64,000 nt of DNA from an uncultured Pseudomonadales bacterium (lineage in GTDB: Bacteria; Pseudomonadota; Gammaproteobacteria; Pseudomonadales; Azotimanducaceae): the NCBI GenBank assembly GCA_958296165.1, contig OY282447.1:4625154-4689153 (forward strand). The letters are read 5' to 3'. Every line of letters starts with the position of its first letter. Position 1 is the first letter of the stretch. The notes beneath the pieces are model-generated. The model saw only the letters and a list, made by a program, of their open reading frames with translations, was not told the origin of the DNA and did no database searches. The position numbers were made by a program, and so were the translations under genes. Shown here one piece after another: positions 25,736 through 35,159 of the stretch.

Positions 25736-25764
25736 AGTCCATTGCGGGCGGCGGCGCTTGGACT
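25736..25764. terminator. Weak hairpin between convergent genes
   Basis: AGTCCA and TGGACT form a 6-bp stem (8 with a G-T pair) around a 17-nt GC-rich loop, in the 58-nt gap between the dprE2-like gene and the convergent amidohydrolase. There is no T-tract. Confidence 0.25.
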
Positions 25765-25784
25765 GTTCGAGAAAACGCCAACGG

Positions 25785-26957
25785 CTAGCTCTGCTCAGCC
25801 AGTTGCTTCTCGACCACGCGGGCGAAGAAGCTCGCGCCTAGCGTGAGGGCGTCGTCATTGAAGTCGTAGCCCGGATTATGGACCGGCCGGGCGGATTCGC
25901 CATCGCCGTTGCCGATCAGCAAGTAGCAGCCCGGCACTTCCTCGAGCATGAACGAGAAGTCCTCCGAGCCAGTGCCCGGCGGCAAATCACGGCGCACCTG
26001 CTGTTCGCCGACCAGTTCGGTGCATACGCCGGCGGCGACTTCGGCAGCGTCCGTATCGTTCACCACTGGGTGGAAGATGGCGCGAAAATCGACCTTCGCT
26101 TGCGCCCCGTAGGCGCCGGCCACGCTGTGCGCCAAGTCCGTCATGCGTTCTTCGACCATCTCCATCACCTTGGTCGTGAACGTGCGCACGGTGCCCGAAA
26201 GGCGCGCCGTGCCGGGGATGACGTTGTAGGCGTCGCCGCTGTGAAACTGCGTAACGGAGACCACCGCCGCCACCGACGGCCTGAGATTGCGAGAGACGAT
26301 GCTCTGCAGCGCAGTGACTAGCTGCGAGCCGACGACGATGGGGTCCACGCCGTGGTCGGGGTGTGCGCCGTGGGCGCCGACGCCGTGGATATCGATGTCG
26401 AAGAAAGCGCCGGCCGCCGCGACCACGCCGTCCTTCACGCCGAAGCGGCCCACCGGCATGCCCGGCGCGTTATGCATGGCGAAGATCGAATCGCACGGAA
26501 AGTCGCGGAACAGACCGTCCTCGATCATCGCCTGAGCGCCGCCGATGCCCTCCTCCGCGGGCTGGAAGATGAAGTGGACGGTACCGCGGAAGTTGCGCGT
26601 CTCGGCTAGGTACTTGGCGGCGCCGAGCAGCATCGTGGTGTGGCCGTCATGGCCGCAGGCGTGCATCACGCCCTCGTGCCGGGAACGGTGCGCGAAGGTG
26701 TTTTCCTCAACGATCGGCAGCGCGTCCATATCCGCCCGCAGACCGATCGAGCGCGTTTCGTTGCCCACCCGCAGCACGCCCACCACGCCGGTGCCGCCAA
26801 TGCCGGCATGCACATCGATGCCGAACTCGCGCAGCCGCTCGGCTACGAGATCCGCAGTGCGGCGTTCTTCAAAGCCCAGTTCCGGGTGGGCGTGCAGATC
26901 GCGCCGCCAGCGGGCGAGTTCGTCGCGTTGTTCGTCGATGCTAGCCACGAGCGCCAT
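25785..26957 (-). CDS. M20 family amidohydrolase (hippurate hydrolase/aminoacylase type)
   Basis: The 390-aa cytosolic metallopeptidase-fold enzyme hydrolyses N-acyl or amide bonds of amino-acid derivatives. Metal-binding and catalytic blocks are visible: RRDLHAHPELGFEE near the start, GLRADMDALPI, MHACGHDGHTTMLL, FQPAEEGIGGAQAM and GSEDFSFML near the end. The order and length fit subfamily M20D. It converges on the dprE2-like gene and faces away from the halohydrin operon, with no obvious partner. The precise substrate cannot be told. Confidence 0.93.
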   Translation of the reverse strand: MALVASIDEQRDELARWRRDLHAHPELGFEERRTADLVAERLREFGIDVHAGIGGTGVVGVLRVGNETRSIGLRADMDALPIVEENTFAHRSRHEGVMHACGHDGHTTMLLGAAKYLAETRNFRGTVHFIFQPAEEGIGGAQAMIEDGLFRDFPCDSIFAMHNAPGMPVGRFGVKDGVVAAAGAFFDIDIHGVGAHGAHPDHGVDPIVVGSQLVTALQSIVSRNLRPSVAAVVSVTQFHSGDAYNVIPGTARLSGTVRTFTTKVMEMVEERMTDLAHSVAGAYGAQAKVDFRAIFHPVVNDTDAAEVAAGVCTELVGEQQVRRDLPPGTGSEDFSFMLEEVPGCYLLIGNGDGESARPVHNPGYDFNDDALTLGASFFARVVEKQLAEQS

Positions 26958-27103
26958 TCGCTCCTCCTGATCGTTACCGCCAAGCAGGCGTCAGATTAGC
27001 ATTGCCGAGCGCCCGGTTGCGGTCGGCAAGCAGGCAAGCTGCAATGGCTGCAAACGGGTTAAGATCGTCTCGTGACGCGGTGAGGAGCGAGGAGGAGCGA
27101 AGC

Positions 27104-27787
27104 GTGTCTGAGCGTTTGCGCGGCAAACGAGTGCTCGTCACTCAGGCGTCCGCGTACATGGGGCCGGCCACCGTCGAGGTGTTCGGCGAAGAAGGCGCCG
27201 AAGTGATTGCGGAAGACGGCGATCTCAGCAGCGCCGAAGCCTGCAAGGAACTGATCGGCCGCAGCGGCCGCATCGATGTGCTCATCGCCAACTTGGCATC
27301 GGCAAACTACAGCGGCATCGCCGTCACCGACTTGGCCGACGCGCAGTGGCATACGCCGTTCGCGTTGTTGGTGGATCCGCTGCATTGGCTCACGCAAGCG
27401 GTGCTGCCACAGATGGTCGAGCGGCGCAGCGGCAAGATCGTGGCGTACGGCAGCGCCACCGCGCTGCGCGGCTTGAAGACGGTCGCCGCCTACTCTGCCG
27501 CTCGCGCCGCGCAGGTGGGCTATGTGCAGGCAGTGGGCGTGGAGGTGGCGCCGCACAACGTGCAGGTCAACCTGATCGCGCAGAACTACGTGGAGAATCG
27601 CGAGTACTACCCGCCCGCCTTGATGCAGAAGGAATCCTTCGTCGCGTCGCTGCGGCGTCAAGTGCCCGCCGGTCGGCTGGGCACCGCCCGTGAGGATGCG
27701 CTGTTCGCGCTGTTTCTGGCCAGCGACGAGAGTGGCTTCTTCGCCGGCCAAGCGTTCCCGTTCGCCGGCGGGTGGGTGCAGCGATGA
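27104..27787 (+). CDS. Halohydrin dehalogenase-like protein (SDR superfamily)
   Basis: The 227-aa protein starts at GTG 27104 with a GGAGGAG site upstream. It is SDR-like but carries the halohydrin dehalogenase signatures. The catalytic triad is S117-x12-Y130-x3-R134 (arginine replaces the SDR lysine). The nucleotide-binding glycine motif is replaced by T13-x4-Y18-x-G20, matching the T-x4-F/Y-x-G halide-site motif. Further resemblance to the HheB/HheC tail is clear in NYVENREYYPPA, RLGT and LASDESGFFAGQAF. Such enzymes convert vicinal halohydrins into epoxides plus halide without a cofactor. Its stop overlaps the next gene as ATGA. Confidence 0.82.
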   Translation: MSERLRGKRVLVTQASAYMGPATVEVFGEEGAEVIAEDGDLSSAEACKELIGRSGRIDVLIANLASANYSGIAVTDLADAQWHTPFALLVDPLHWLTQAVLPQMVERRSGKIVAYGSATALRGLKTVAAYSAARAAQVGYVQAVGVEVAPHNVQVNLIAQNYVENREYYPPALMQKESFVASLRRQVPAGRLGTAREDALFALFLASDESGFFAGQAFPFAGGWVQR

Positions 27788-29598
27788 AGACGACCGCCCT
27801 GCTCGCTCTGGCGGTGCTTGGCGCCGCCGAAGCGCCCGCCGCCACGCCCTCTGAACATTACGCGCAGTGGTGCGCCGTCTGCCACGACAAACCGCCAGAC
27901 GCCAAGACGCCGCACATCGATGCGATTCGTCGCATGAGCGGCGTGCGCATCCGGCACGCGCTCCTGCGCGGCCAAATGGCGCAGTACGTCGGTGATATGT
28001 CGCGCGGGCAAGTGGGCAACTTGGCGGACTATCTGGCCAGAGACCAAGAGACGCTGATGCCGCCGAGCGCCTATTGCGAGGGCGAACCGTCCACTGCGCC
28101 TGCCATGGATCGCTGGGGGCTTGATGCGGCCAACAGCCGCTGGCAGCGGCAAACCTCGGTGAACGCTGCAAACGTCGGCCGGTTGCAGCTGAAGTGGGCG
28201 TTCGCGGCGCCCAATGTGTCGACCATGCGCTCCATGCCGGCAGTAAGCGCAGACACGATTTTCCTCGCCACGCTGGCCGGACGGATGTTCGCGCTGGATC
28301 GGCAGAGCGGCTGCATTCGCTGGACCTACCGTGCCGAGCAACCGCTGCGCACCGCCGTGTCGCTCGGCAAGGCAGGCGAAAGGGCCGCGCTCTTCGTAGG
28401 CGATCAAGGCTCGGCCATTCACGCCGTCGACGCGGCCACGGGCGAGCTGATTTGGCAGCGCACGGTGGCCTTGTTCGATGCCTCAATGACCACGGGCGCT
28501 CCCGTTCAGCACGGCGACAAACTGTTCGTGCCGATCTCGGCGTTCGGCGTTGCGCTCGCCATGCAGCCGAACTACGAGTGCTGCAAGTCGCACGGTGGAG
28601 TGCGGGCGCTCGATGCCGCGACCGGCGAGATTCTGTGGACCGCGCACATGACCGAAGATGCCAAGCCCACCTACAAGAACAAACTGGGCGTGCAGATGTG
28701 GGGGCCGTCCGGCGCCGCCGTGTGGACCACGCCAGCCATCGATGCCAAGCGCGGCGTGCTGTACGTTGGCACCGGCGAGAACACTTCCTCGCCAGCGACC
28801 GATCTCTCAGACGCCATCGTCGCCATCGCGCTGGAAACCGGCGAGATCAAGTGGCACTTCCAAGGCACCGCCGGCGACGCCTTCAACATGGCCTGTGGCG
28901 GACGCGGCCGATCGGCCAGCTGCCCCAAGGAAGACGGCCCAGACTTCGACTTCGGCGCGTCCGTCATCATCGCCAAGAACGCCGCCGGCAAGGATGTGCT
29001 GCTGGCCGGCCAGAAATCCGGCGATGTCTACGCGCTCGACCCAGACAATGAAGGCGCGCTTGTTTGGCAGCGCCGGATCGGCCCCGGCAGCGTTCTCGGC
29101 GGCGTGCATTGGGGGATCGCCGCAGACGCAACGCAAGTGTACGTGCCGATTGCCGACCCGCCGTTCGTCGGCGCCAATCGACGCCCTGGCGTGTGGGCGC
29201 TCAACATCGACGACGGCAAGGACGTTTGGAGCCATGCCGCAGAACGCGGCTGCATACCCCAAGGCCGCCGCGGCGCCGCCACGCCTTGGCCGGATTGTTC
29301 CTTCCGCTACGCCTTCTCCGCCGCCGCGAGCGTCGCCGGCGACGTAGTGCTGGCGGGAGCGTTGGACGGCCGCGCCTTCGCCTTCGAGCGCAGCAGCGGC
29401 AAGGTGCTGTGGGAGTACGCCACCAAGCGCGCCTTCAACAGCGTCAACGGCGTAGACGGCCACGGCGGCGCTATCGACAGTCCTGGCATGGTTGCCGTGG
29501 GGACTCAAGTGATCGTGCCGTCCGGCTACGACATGTTCGGGCAGATGCCGGGCAACGTGTTGTTGGTTTTCGAGATAGCCGAGGAGGCGGAGTCATGA
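27784..29598 (+). CDS. PQQ-dependent cytochrome c alcohol dehydrogenase, PVA-dehydrogenase type
   Basis: The 604-aa periplasmic protein has a signal peptide (MKTTALLALAVLGAAEAPAA). An N-terminal cytochrome c domain follows, with haem site CAVCH (30-34). Then comes an eight-bladed beta-propeller of repeated W-docking units such as GELIWQRTVALFDAS, GEILWTAHM and GDVYALDPDNEGALVWQRR. The haem-first order is that of polyvinyl-alcohol dehydrogenases; other quinohaemoproteins have it at the C-terminus. It would oxidise an alcohol or diol and pass electrons to the respiratory chain. ATGA overlaps join it to the genes on both sides. Confidence 0.88.
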   Translation: MKTTALLALAVLGAAEAPAATPSEHYAQWCAVCHDKPPDAKTPHIDAIRRMSGVRIRHALLRGQMAQYVGDMSRGQVGNLADYLARDQETLMPPSAYCEGEPSTAPAMDRWGLDAANSRWQRQTSVNAANVGRLQLKWAFAAPNVSTMRSMPAVSADTIFLATLAGRMFALDRQSGCIRWTYRAEQPLRTAVSLGKAGERAALFVGDQGSAIHAVDAATGELIWQRTVALFDASMTTGAPVQHGDKLFVPISAFGVALAMQPNYECCKSHGGVRALDAATGEILWTAHMTEDAKPTYKNKLGVQMWGPSGAAVWTTPAIDAKRGVLYVGTGENTSSPATDLSDAIVAIALETGEIKWHFQGTAGDAFNMACGGRGRSASCPKEDGPDFDFGASVIIAKNAAGKDVLLAGQKSGDVYALDPDNEGALVWQRRIGPGSVLGGVHWGIAADATQVYVPIADPPFVGANRRPGVWALNIDDGKDVWSHAAERGCIPQGRRGAATPWPDCSFRYAFSAAASVAGDVVLAGALDGRAFAFERSSGKVLWEYATKRAFNSVNGVDGHGGAIDSPGMVAVGTQVIVPSGYDMFGQMPGNVLLVFEIAEEAES

Positions 29599-30737
29599 GC
29601 GGCGAGATCACACCCTTCCGCATCCAAACAAGCCAGGCAGAACTCGACGACCTGCGCGAACGGCTGGCGCAAACCCGCTTCCCGGACGCCGAGCCGGTGG
29701 GCGATTGGAGCCAGGGCATCCCGCTCCAGTACATGCGCACGCTGTGCGACTACTGGCGCAACGACTACGACTGGCGCGCAACCGAGGCGCGTTTGAACCG
29801 CATCCCGCAGTTCAAGACCAACATCGACGGCATAGGCATCCACTTCCTGCACCTGCGCTCGCCGGTCGAAGACGCCACGCCGCTCGTCATCACGCACGGC
29901 TGGCCCGGCTCCATCGTTGAGTTCAGCAAAGTGATCGTCCCGCTCTGCGACCCCGCAGCCCACGGCGGCTCGGCGGACGATGCCTTCCATCTGGTGCTGC
30001 CCAGCATTCCCGGCTACGGCTTCTCCGACAAGCCTGCGCAAACCGGCTGGGGAATCGAGCGCGTCGCGCAGGCGTGGAGCGCGTTGATGGCGCGGCTGGG
30101 CTACGAGCGCTACTTCGCGCAAGGCGGAGACTGGGGCGCGGCGATCACAGCCGCCATCGGCGCCCAGGATCCGGCCCATTGCATGGGCGTTCACACCAAC
30201 ATGCCGGTGGTTGCGCCGCCAGCCGAAATGATGGCCGAGCCCACCGCTCAGGAACGCGACGCGATGGCCGCCCGCAAGTTCTATCAGGACTGGGATTCCG
30301 GCTACTCCAAGCAGCAGAGCACGCGTCCGCAGACGCTCGGCTACGGCTTGGTGGATTCGCCGGCTGGGCAAGCGGCGTGGATCATCGAGAAGTTCTATCA
30401 GTGGATGGACTGCAACGGCCACCCGGAGAACGTGGCGAGCCGCGACGCGCTGTTGGACAACGTGATGTTCTACTGGCTCACCGGCGCCGCAGCGTCGTCC
30501 GCCCGCCTCTACTGGGAGAGCTTCAGCCGCGGTTCGATGGCGGACGTTACCGTGCCGGCCGGTGTGAGCATCTTTCCGAAGGAGATCTTCAAGGCATCCA
30601 AGCGCTGGGTGGAGACGCGCTTCAAGGACTTGCGCTACTACAACGTGCTGGAGAGCGGCGGCCACTTCGCCGCCTTCGAGCAGCCGGAGACGTTCGTGAG
30701 CGAGCTGCGCACCTGCTTTCGCACTATGCGGCCATGA
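29595..30737 (+). CDS. Epoxide hydrolase, EHN-domain alpha/beta hydrolase
   Basis: The 380-aa protein has the N-terminal epoxide-hydrolase domain (PFRIQTSQAELDDLRERLAQ) and then the hydrolase core. The core has the oxyanion motif HGWPGS near residue 100, nucleophile GGDWGAA near 178 and the catalytic histidine in SGGHFAAFEQPE near the C-terminus. Such microsomal-type enzymes open epoxides to diols through an ester intermediate. The ATG at 29595 overlaps the dehydrogenase stop by 4 nt. Together with the dehalogenase-like gene two positions upstream it completes a halohydrin to epoxide to diol route. Confidence 0.92.
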   Translation: MSGEITPFRIQTSQAELDDLRERLAQTRFPDAEPVGDWSQGIPLQYMRTLCDYWRNDYDWRATEARLNRIPQFKTNIDGIGIHFLHLRSPVEDATPLVITHGWPGSIVEFSKVIVPLCDPAAHGGSADDAFHLVLPSIPGYGFSDKPAQTGWGIERVAQAWSALMARLGYERYFAQGGDWGAAITAAIGAQDPAHCMGVHTNMPVVAPPAEMMAEPTAQERDAMAARKFYQDWDSGYSKQQSTRPQTLGYGLVDSPAGQAAWIIEKFYQWMDCNGHPENVASRDALLDNVMFYWLTGAAASSARLYWESFSRGSMADVTVPAGVSIFPKEIFKASKRWVETRFKDLRYYNVLESGGHFAAFEQPETFVSELRTCFRTMRP

Positions 30738-30791
30738 AGTCGCGTGCTGGCTACGGTGTCGCAAGTGTAAGGCTCGGTTGAAGGCCGGTGC

Positions 30792-31202
30792 ATGTCCAGC
30801 ATCCTGCCGGAGTGGGCCAGTCAACAGTCGGTAGGGCATCTGGCCACTTTGGACGGTACGCGGCCGCATCTAGTGCCGGTGGTGTTCTGCGAGTTCGACG
30901 GCGCCATTTGCATCCCTATCGACGGCAAGCCGAAATCCGGCCGACCACTCAAGCGGGTGGTCAACATCGAGCGCAATCCGGCCGTGTCGTTGCTCATCGA
31001 CGAGTACTCGGACGACTGGACGAAGCTGCGCTGGGTGCGCTTCGACGGCGCCGGTACACTGGTCGACACCAGCACCGCTCTGGCGGCGGCGCTGCGAAGC
31101 AAGTATCCGCAGTACGAGCATGTGGAGCTGGGTCGGCAAGCCATTCGGATAGCGGTCCACCAGGCCCGAAGCTGGATCGCGGCCAAGGATCGGTGGAGTT
31201 GA
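30792..31202 (+). CDS. PPOX-class pyridoxamine-oxidase-fold protein, possibly F420-dependent
   Basis: The 136-aa protein has the split-barrel flavin/F420-binding fold of small PPOX proteins. Typical stretches are GHLATLDGTRPHLVPVVF at the start, KPKSGRPLKRVVNI, NPAVSLLIDEYSDDW and LRWVRFDGAG. This pattern resembles the subfamily described as probable F420-dependent (TIGR03668-like). Whether this organism makes F420 cannot be judged. It follows the epoxide hydrolase by 54 nt and may be in the same transcript. Confidence 0.75.
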   Translation: MSSILPEWASQQSVGHLATLDGTRPHLVPVVFCEFDGAICIPIDGKPKSGRPLKRVVNIERNPAVSLLIDEYSDDWTKLRWVRFDGAGTLVDTSTALAAALRSKYPQYEHVELGRQAIRIAVHQARSWIAAKDRWS

Positions 31203-31266
31203 CAACCGCGCTCCACGCCGTGGGCGGGTTTGCTAGCATTCTTCGCCGCGACATTGGGAAATCGGC

Positions 31267-32229
31267 ATGACCGACCAAGCCATCAGACACGATTGGACGC
31301 TCAACGAAGTACACGCGCTGTTCAACCAACCGTTGAACGACCTGCTGTTCCGCGCCCAATCGATGCACCGCCGCTGGCACGCCGCCAACACCGTGCAAAT
31401 CAGCACGCTGTTGAGCATCAAGACCGGCGGCTGCCCCGAGGACTGCAAGTACTGCCCGCAGAGCATCCATTACGAGACTGGCCTGGATGCCCATGCGTTG
31501 CTGCCGCTGGAGGACGTAGTCGCCGCTGCGCAGAAGGCACGCGACGCCGGCGCGACGCGGTTCTGCATGGGCGCGGCCTGGCGCAGCCCAACGAACTCGC
31601 AGACCCGCAAAGTGAGCGAATTGGTGGCCGCAGTAAGCGAACTCGGCATGGAAACATGCGCCACGCTCGGCATGCTCACGGCCGATCAGGCCGGCCAACT
31701 AGCCCAAGCTGGCCTCGACTACTACAACCACAACCTCGATACCTCGCCCGAGTACTACGGCGAGATCATCACCTCGCGCACCTACCAAGATCGGCTGGAC
31801 ACGCTCGCTCACGTGCGCACCGCCGGCATGCACGTCTGCTGCGGCGGCATCGTGGGAATGGGCGAGACGCGCCACGATCGCGCTGGCCTGCTGCGCCAGC
31901 TCGCCAACCTGCCCGAACACCCGGAATCCGTGCCCATCAACAACCTGATGCAAGTGGAAGGCACGCCGCTGCATGGCACCGAACCGCTCTCGCCGTTGGA
32001 ATTGGCGCGCTGCGTCGCGGTGGCGCGCATCCTGATGCCGAAGGCGGTGGTGCGGTTGTCCGCCGGTCGCACGGAGTTGAGCGAGGAAGCGCAAGCGCTT
32101 TGTTTCTTCGCCGGCGCCGGCTCCATCTTCTGCGGCGACCAATTGCTGACGACGCCGAACCCCAGCTTCGACGCCGACATGGCCATGTTCGACGCCTTGG
32201 GTCTGGCCGCAGCGCCAGCCGGCCAGTGA
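31267..32229 (+). CDS. bioB: Biotin synthase
   Basis: The 320-aa radical SAM enzyme inserts sulfur into dethiobiotin. The radical SAM cluster motif is CPEDCKYC near residues 55-62, and the second cluster cysteines and conserved residues appear in [29 protein letters not shown] and VRLSAGR. The length is slightly under the E. coli protein (346) at the C-terminus but complete. No other bio gene is nearby; its stop overlaps a MaoC-like gene as GTGA. Confidence 0.97.
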   Translation: MTDQAIRHDWTLNEVHALFNQPLNDLLFRAQSMHRRWHAANTVQISTLLSIKTGGCPEDCKYCPQSIHYETGLDAHALLPLEDVVAAAQKARDAGATRFCMGAAWRSPTNSQTRKVSELVAAVSELGMETCATLGMLTADQAGQLAQAGLDYYNHNLDTSPEYYGEIITSRTYQDRLDTLAHVRTAGMHVCCGGIVGMGETRHDRAGLLRQLANLPEHPESVPINNLMQVEGTPLHGTEPLSPLELARCVAVARILMPKAVVRLSAGRTELSEEAQALCFFAGAGSIFCGDQLLTTPNPSFDADMAMFDALGLAAAPAGQ

Positions 32230-32666
32230 CCTTCTACGAGGACATCGCCGACGACTACCACGCCGTCATCGGCACTTGGGCGCTCACCGCCGACGACATC
32301 GTCGCCTTTGCGCGGGCTTGGGATCCGCAGCCGTTCCACATCGACGCCGAGGCCGCCAAGCGCTCGCCGTTCGGCGGCCTGGTCGCTTCCTCCGCGCATC
32401 TGTTCGCAATCGTAACGCGGCTCTTCTTCGACCACGAGGATCGCATCGAGGTGCGCGCCATGCTCGGCAAAGACAAGCTGCGGTTGCCGAATCCTGCCCG
32501 CGCCGGCGCCACGCTGCGCTACGAGACGCGCTGCGTGGCCAAACGAGAGTCCACGCGCCGCCCGGAAGTTGGTATTGTCACGCTGGCCGACACCGTGACC
32601 GATGGCGAGGCCATCGTGCTGAGTCAGGAAGTCACGCTCATGGTGGCCAAACGCAGCGCCCGCTGA
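32226..32666 (+). CDS. MaoC-like (R)-enoyl-CoA hydratase family protein
   Basis: The 146-aa hot-dog-fold protein shows the MaoC hydratase motif [28 protein letters not shown] near residues 29-56, with the catalytic Asp/His pair (D and H of WDPQPFHID). The GTG at 32226 overlaps the bioB stop by 4 nt, so the two are translationally coupled. Such a protein would hydrate a short enoyl-CoA. A link to biotin precursor metabolism is possible but unproved. Confidence 0.85.
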   Translation: MTFYEDIADDYHAVIGTWALTADDIVAFARAWDPQPFHIDAEAAKRSPFGGLVASSAHLFAIVTRLFFDHEDRIEVRAMLGKDKLRLPNPARAGATLRYETRCVAKRESTRRPEVGIVTLADTVTDGEAIVLSQEVTLMVAKRSAR

Positions 32667-32726
32667 AGAGCCGCAATTGGGCTGGAATGGGGCCGCAATA
32701 GGGCCGCAACAGGGAAAGGACATCGC

Positions 32727-33920
32727 ATGATGCCGTTCGCCGAAGCGCAGACCGTGTTGCAACAGCAACTCGCCGAGCATGGCTCTTGCTCGCCTTTGGA
32801 GCTGCTGCTGGAGACCAGTCGGCTGGATTACGACGACTACCATGCCTGGCGCCGTGGCGAGCGAGAGACGTTGGACGACACGCTCGTGGAAGGCCCAGGC
32901 TCAGCGCACGCGCTCATGGGGCATGTGGAGGACTGGGCACGCATGCTCAACCTAGAGCCGCAGGCCATCACTCTGTACGGCATCGAAAACCACGCCGGCA
33001 CAGAATTGCGAGCCTCCAAAGATCCTCGCCTGGACGACTTCCTGCACACCGAGTTCCTGCCCGCAGCGAGTCGCGCGCAGCTCGACTTGTTTCTGGACAC
33101 CGAGGGGCTGGCGGCGGCCAACGATCTCGCCGCGGCACTCGCGAGCCGCGACGTTAGGGCCGCTGAGGCGCGTCTCGCGCGACTCGTCGAGATCAACCCG
33201 CATCATCTGGCCGTTGCCGATGCCAACACGTTGATCGAGGCGCTGCAGGCCGCGCCGCCGTGCGCCCACGACGCGACCAAACGGTTGGCGGAGCTGGAAG
33301 GCCGCTGGCTGCCGGCTGCAAGCGCTGTGCTGCACGCCGGCGCCCGAGACTTCCTCACCCCCATGTGGCGCGAACTAGGCGCGGCGCTTGAGGGCAAGCC
33401 GTTCGACGAGAAGCAGCCCCACCGCCACGCCGCCTGGGCCTACTTCAACGGCTTGGACTGGCTGAACGTGCAACGCAGCGCTTGCGGCATCGCCCAAAGC
33501 CAGCGTCAGCCGCAGCTCTTAGGCTGGCTGGCAGAGGCGCAATGGCGACTGCGGGATCGCAACGCGGCGCTGGCGAGCTGGTTCGCGTTGTGCTGGCACG
33601 AACCGGACTACTTCACAGAGCTGATCGAAGGACGGTTTCCGGACGCGGCGTTGAAGAGCTCTTGGCGCACAGCCATGGACGCAGACGTCGACCCGCCGAT
33701 CACTGCACGCTGGTTTCCGGCTTGGATGGCTCTGCAGGCACCGGACACGGTGCGGGCCATCAAGACATCCGGCGTGAAGAGCGACCAGGCACGCGCGTTC
33801 AGCGCACTCATCGCCTTGGCCACCGGCGGCAACGATCGTCAAGACATGGACAACCGCAGAACGCTGCAATCCCTGCATCCCGGCTTGTTCAATCTCTATT
33901 TGGACGCGGTAGAGGCGTAA
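32727..33920 (+). CDS. Conserved-looking protein of unknown function
   Basis: The 397-aa protein has no signal peptide and no membrane segment. It is acidic and tryptophan-rich, with alpha-helical stretches and a TPR-like look in the second half (WLAEAQWRLRDRNAALASWF, CWHEPDYFTELIEGRFPD). It was not recognised. The start ATG 32727 (or 32730) follows a run of AGGGAAAGGA. Codon use and length look normal for a real gene. Its end overlaps the convergent ATPase relic by 32 nt. Confidence 0.65.
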   Translation: MMPFAEAQTVLQQQLAEHGSCSPLELLLETSRLDYDDYHAWRRGERETLDDTLVEGPGSAHALMGHVEDWARMLNLEPQAITLYGIENHAGTELRASKDPRLDDFLHTEFLPAASRAQLDLFLDTEGLAAANDLAAALASRDVRAAEARLARLVEINPHHLAVADANTLIEALQAAPPCAHDATKRLAELEGRWLPAASAVLHAGARDFLTPMWRELGAALEGKPFDEKQPHRHAAWAYFNGLDWLNVQRSACGIAQSQRQPQLLGWLAEAQWRLRDRNAALASWFALCWHEPDYFTELIEGRFPDAALKSSWRTAMDADVDPPITARWFPAWMALQAPDTVRAIKTSGVKSDQARAFSALIALATGGNDRQDMDNRRTLQSLHPGLFNLYLDAVEA

Positions 33921-35091
33921 TGCTTTTGCGCAGCTTGTGCTCGTTCAACAGGTTCGTCATGTGATCGCGAAACGACGGGATGCCGAAGTGCAAGCCGCCC
34001 TTCTGTAACGTCAATACGCCATGTTTGATGGCCTCGCGCACGGCGTCCTCGCCATCAAAGAGCGCTTTGTCCACCGCTTCAACGGCTTCCGACCTGCGCA
34101 GCGACACGCGACCTGTCTCCAGCATGGTTTCGATCACAGCCAGCATGGCGTCTTGGTCGCCGAGCATGCTCAAGCGTGTGTCGTAGTAATCGGCCCTAGC
34201 CCGGTCTCCCGCCGTCAACGCATCGGCAAGCGACGGGCCGACCGCAAGGCCGCCGTGCTTGGCGATCGCCCCGACTTGCTCCCTGCAAATATCCATGAAT
34301 GTGCTGCGGGAAGCCCTGCGACGCCTCTGCTAGCGCGGCAACGCATGGTTCGGAAATCTCGTGGCCTAGCGCGAGCATGTTTTGGTCGACAGCCTCCAGC
34401 GTTTCCGGTTCGGACAAAGAACCCAAGTAGATCGTCTGCGCCACTCGTGAAATCCCTGCCGAACCATCTTGCGGGTTGCCGAGCACCTGCGGCGTGTGCT
34501 GCAAGCCGATGCCGACGACCAGCATCGGGCAGCCGTGCGCACCTTGGTGCAGGACACGCAGCGCTTTCATGCCCGCAGGCTCTATGGTTTGCAGTTCGTC
34601 TATGACGATCACCAGCGCTTTGCCCTGCCATGCGCCGCTCGCCTCGGAAACACTGAGCAACGCGGACAGATTCCCGTGTGGCGGCGGACATGCTCTCGCG
34701 TTCGTCGGCCTCTGGCGGCGTCTAGTCCGTTGTGCCCGGCGCCCTCGGTGTCCATGTCGGCCTTGCGGAACTCGCGTTCGGCGTCCAACGCACGGGCCAT
34801 GGCCAAGAACAGGTCGATTTCGCTCTCCAGCAATACCGTGTCAACGTCGAGCCGCCGAACATCTTCGCCCGCCTCGCGCATCGCTGCTTGTTCAGAAAAT
34901 CGCAGCCCTAGTTGAGTCTTGCCTACGCCAAGAGCACCGACGATCAGCGACATGCCGCTGCGCGGATCACCCGTTTCACACAAGCGATCCAAGCGTTTGT
35001 GCAAGGAGGAGAGTTCGCTGCCTCGACCGGCGAAGTACGGAGGCTGGTCGCGCTCGGTGCCGAGCTCGGCATATCGCTCTGGGTGGCTCAT
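33889..35091 (-). pseudogene. P-loop ATPase, broken by two frameshifts
   Basis: From the ATG at 35091 the first frame gives YFAGRGSELSSL and the Walker A region GALGVGKTQLGLRF. Near 34670 the sequence shifts to a second frame with Walker B-like ALVIVIDELQT, then LRVLHQGAHGCPMLVVGIGL. Near 34290 it shifts to a third frame (VGAIAKHGGLAV to SITPLPRPNRD). The parts fit one AAA/STAND-like ATPase of about 400 residues. Two separate indels make a sequencing error less likely than decay. The target of the ATPase is unknown. Confidence 0.7.
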
Positions 35092-35159
35092 GGCGAGAAG
35101 CGTAGCATCTTCGCAGTCCACCCGCCCTCGGCCCGGAATCGCAACCGAGCCGCGATGCA

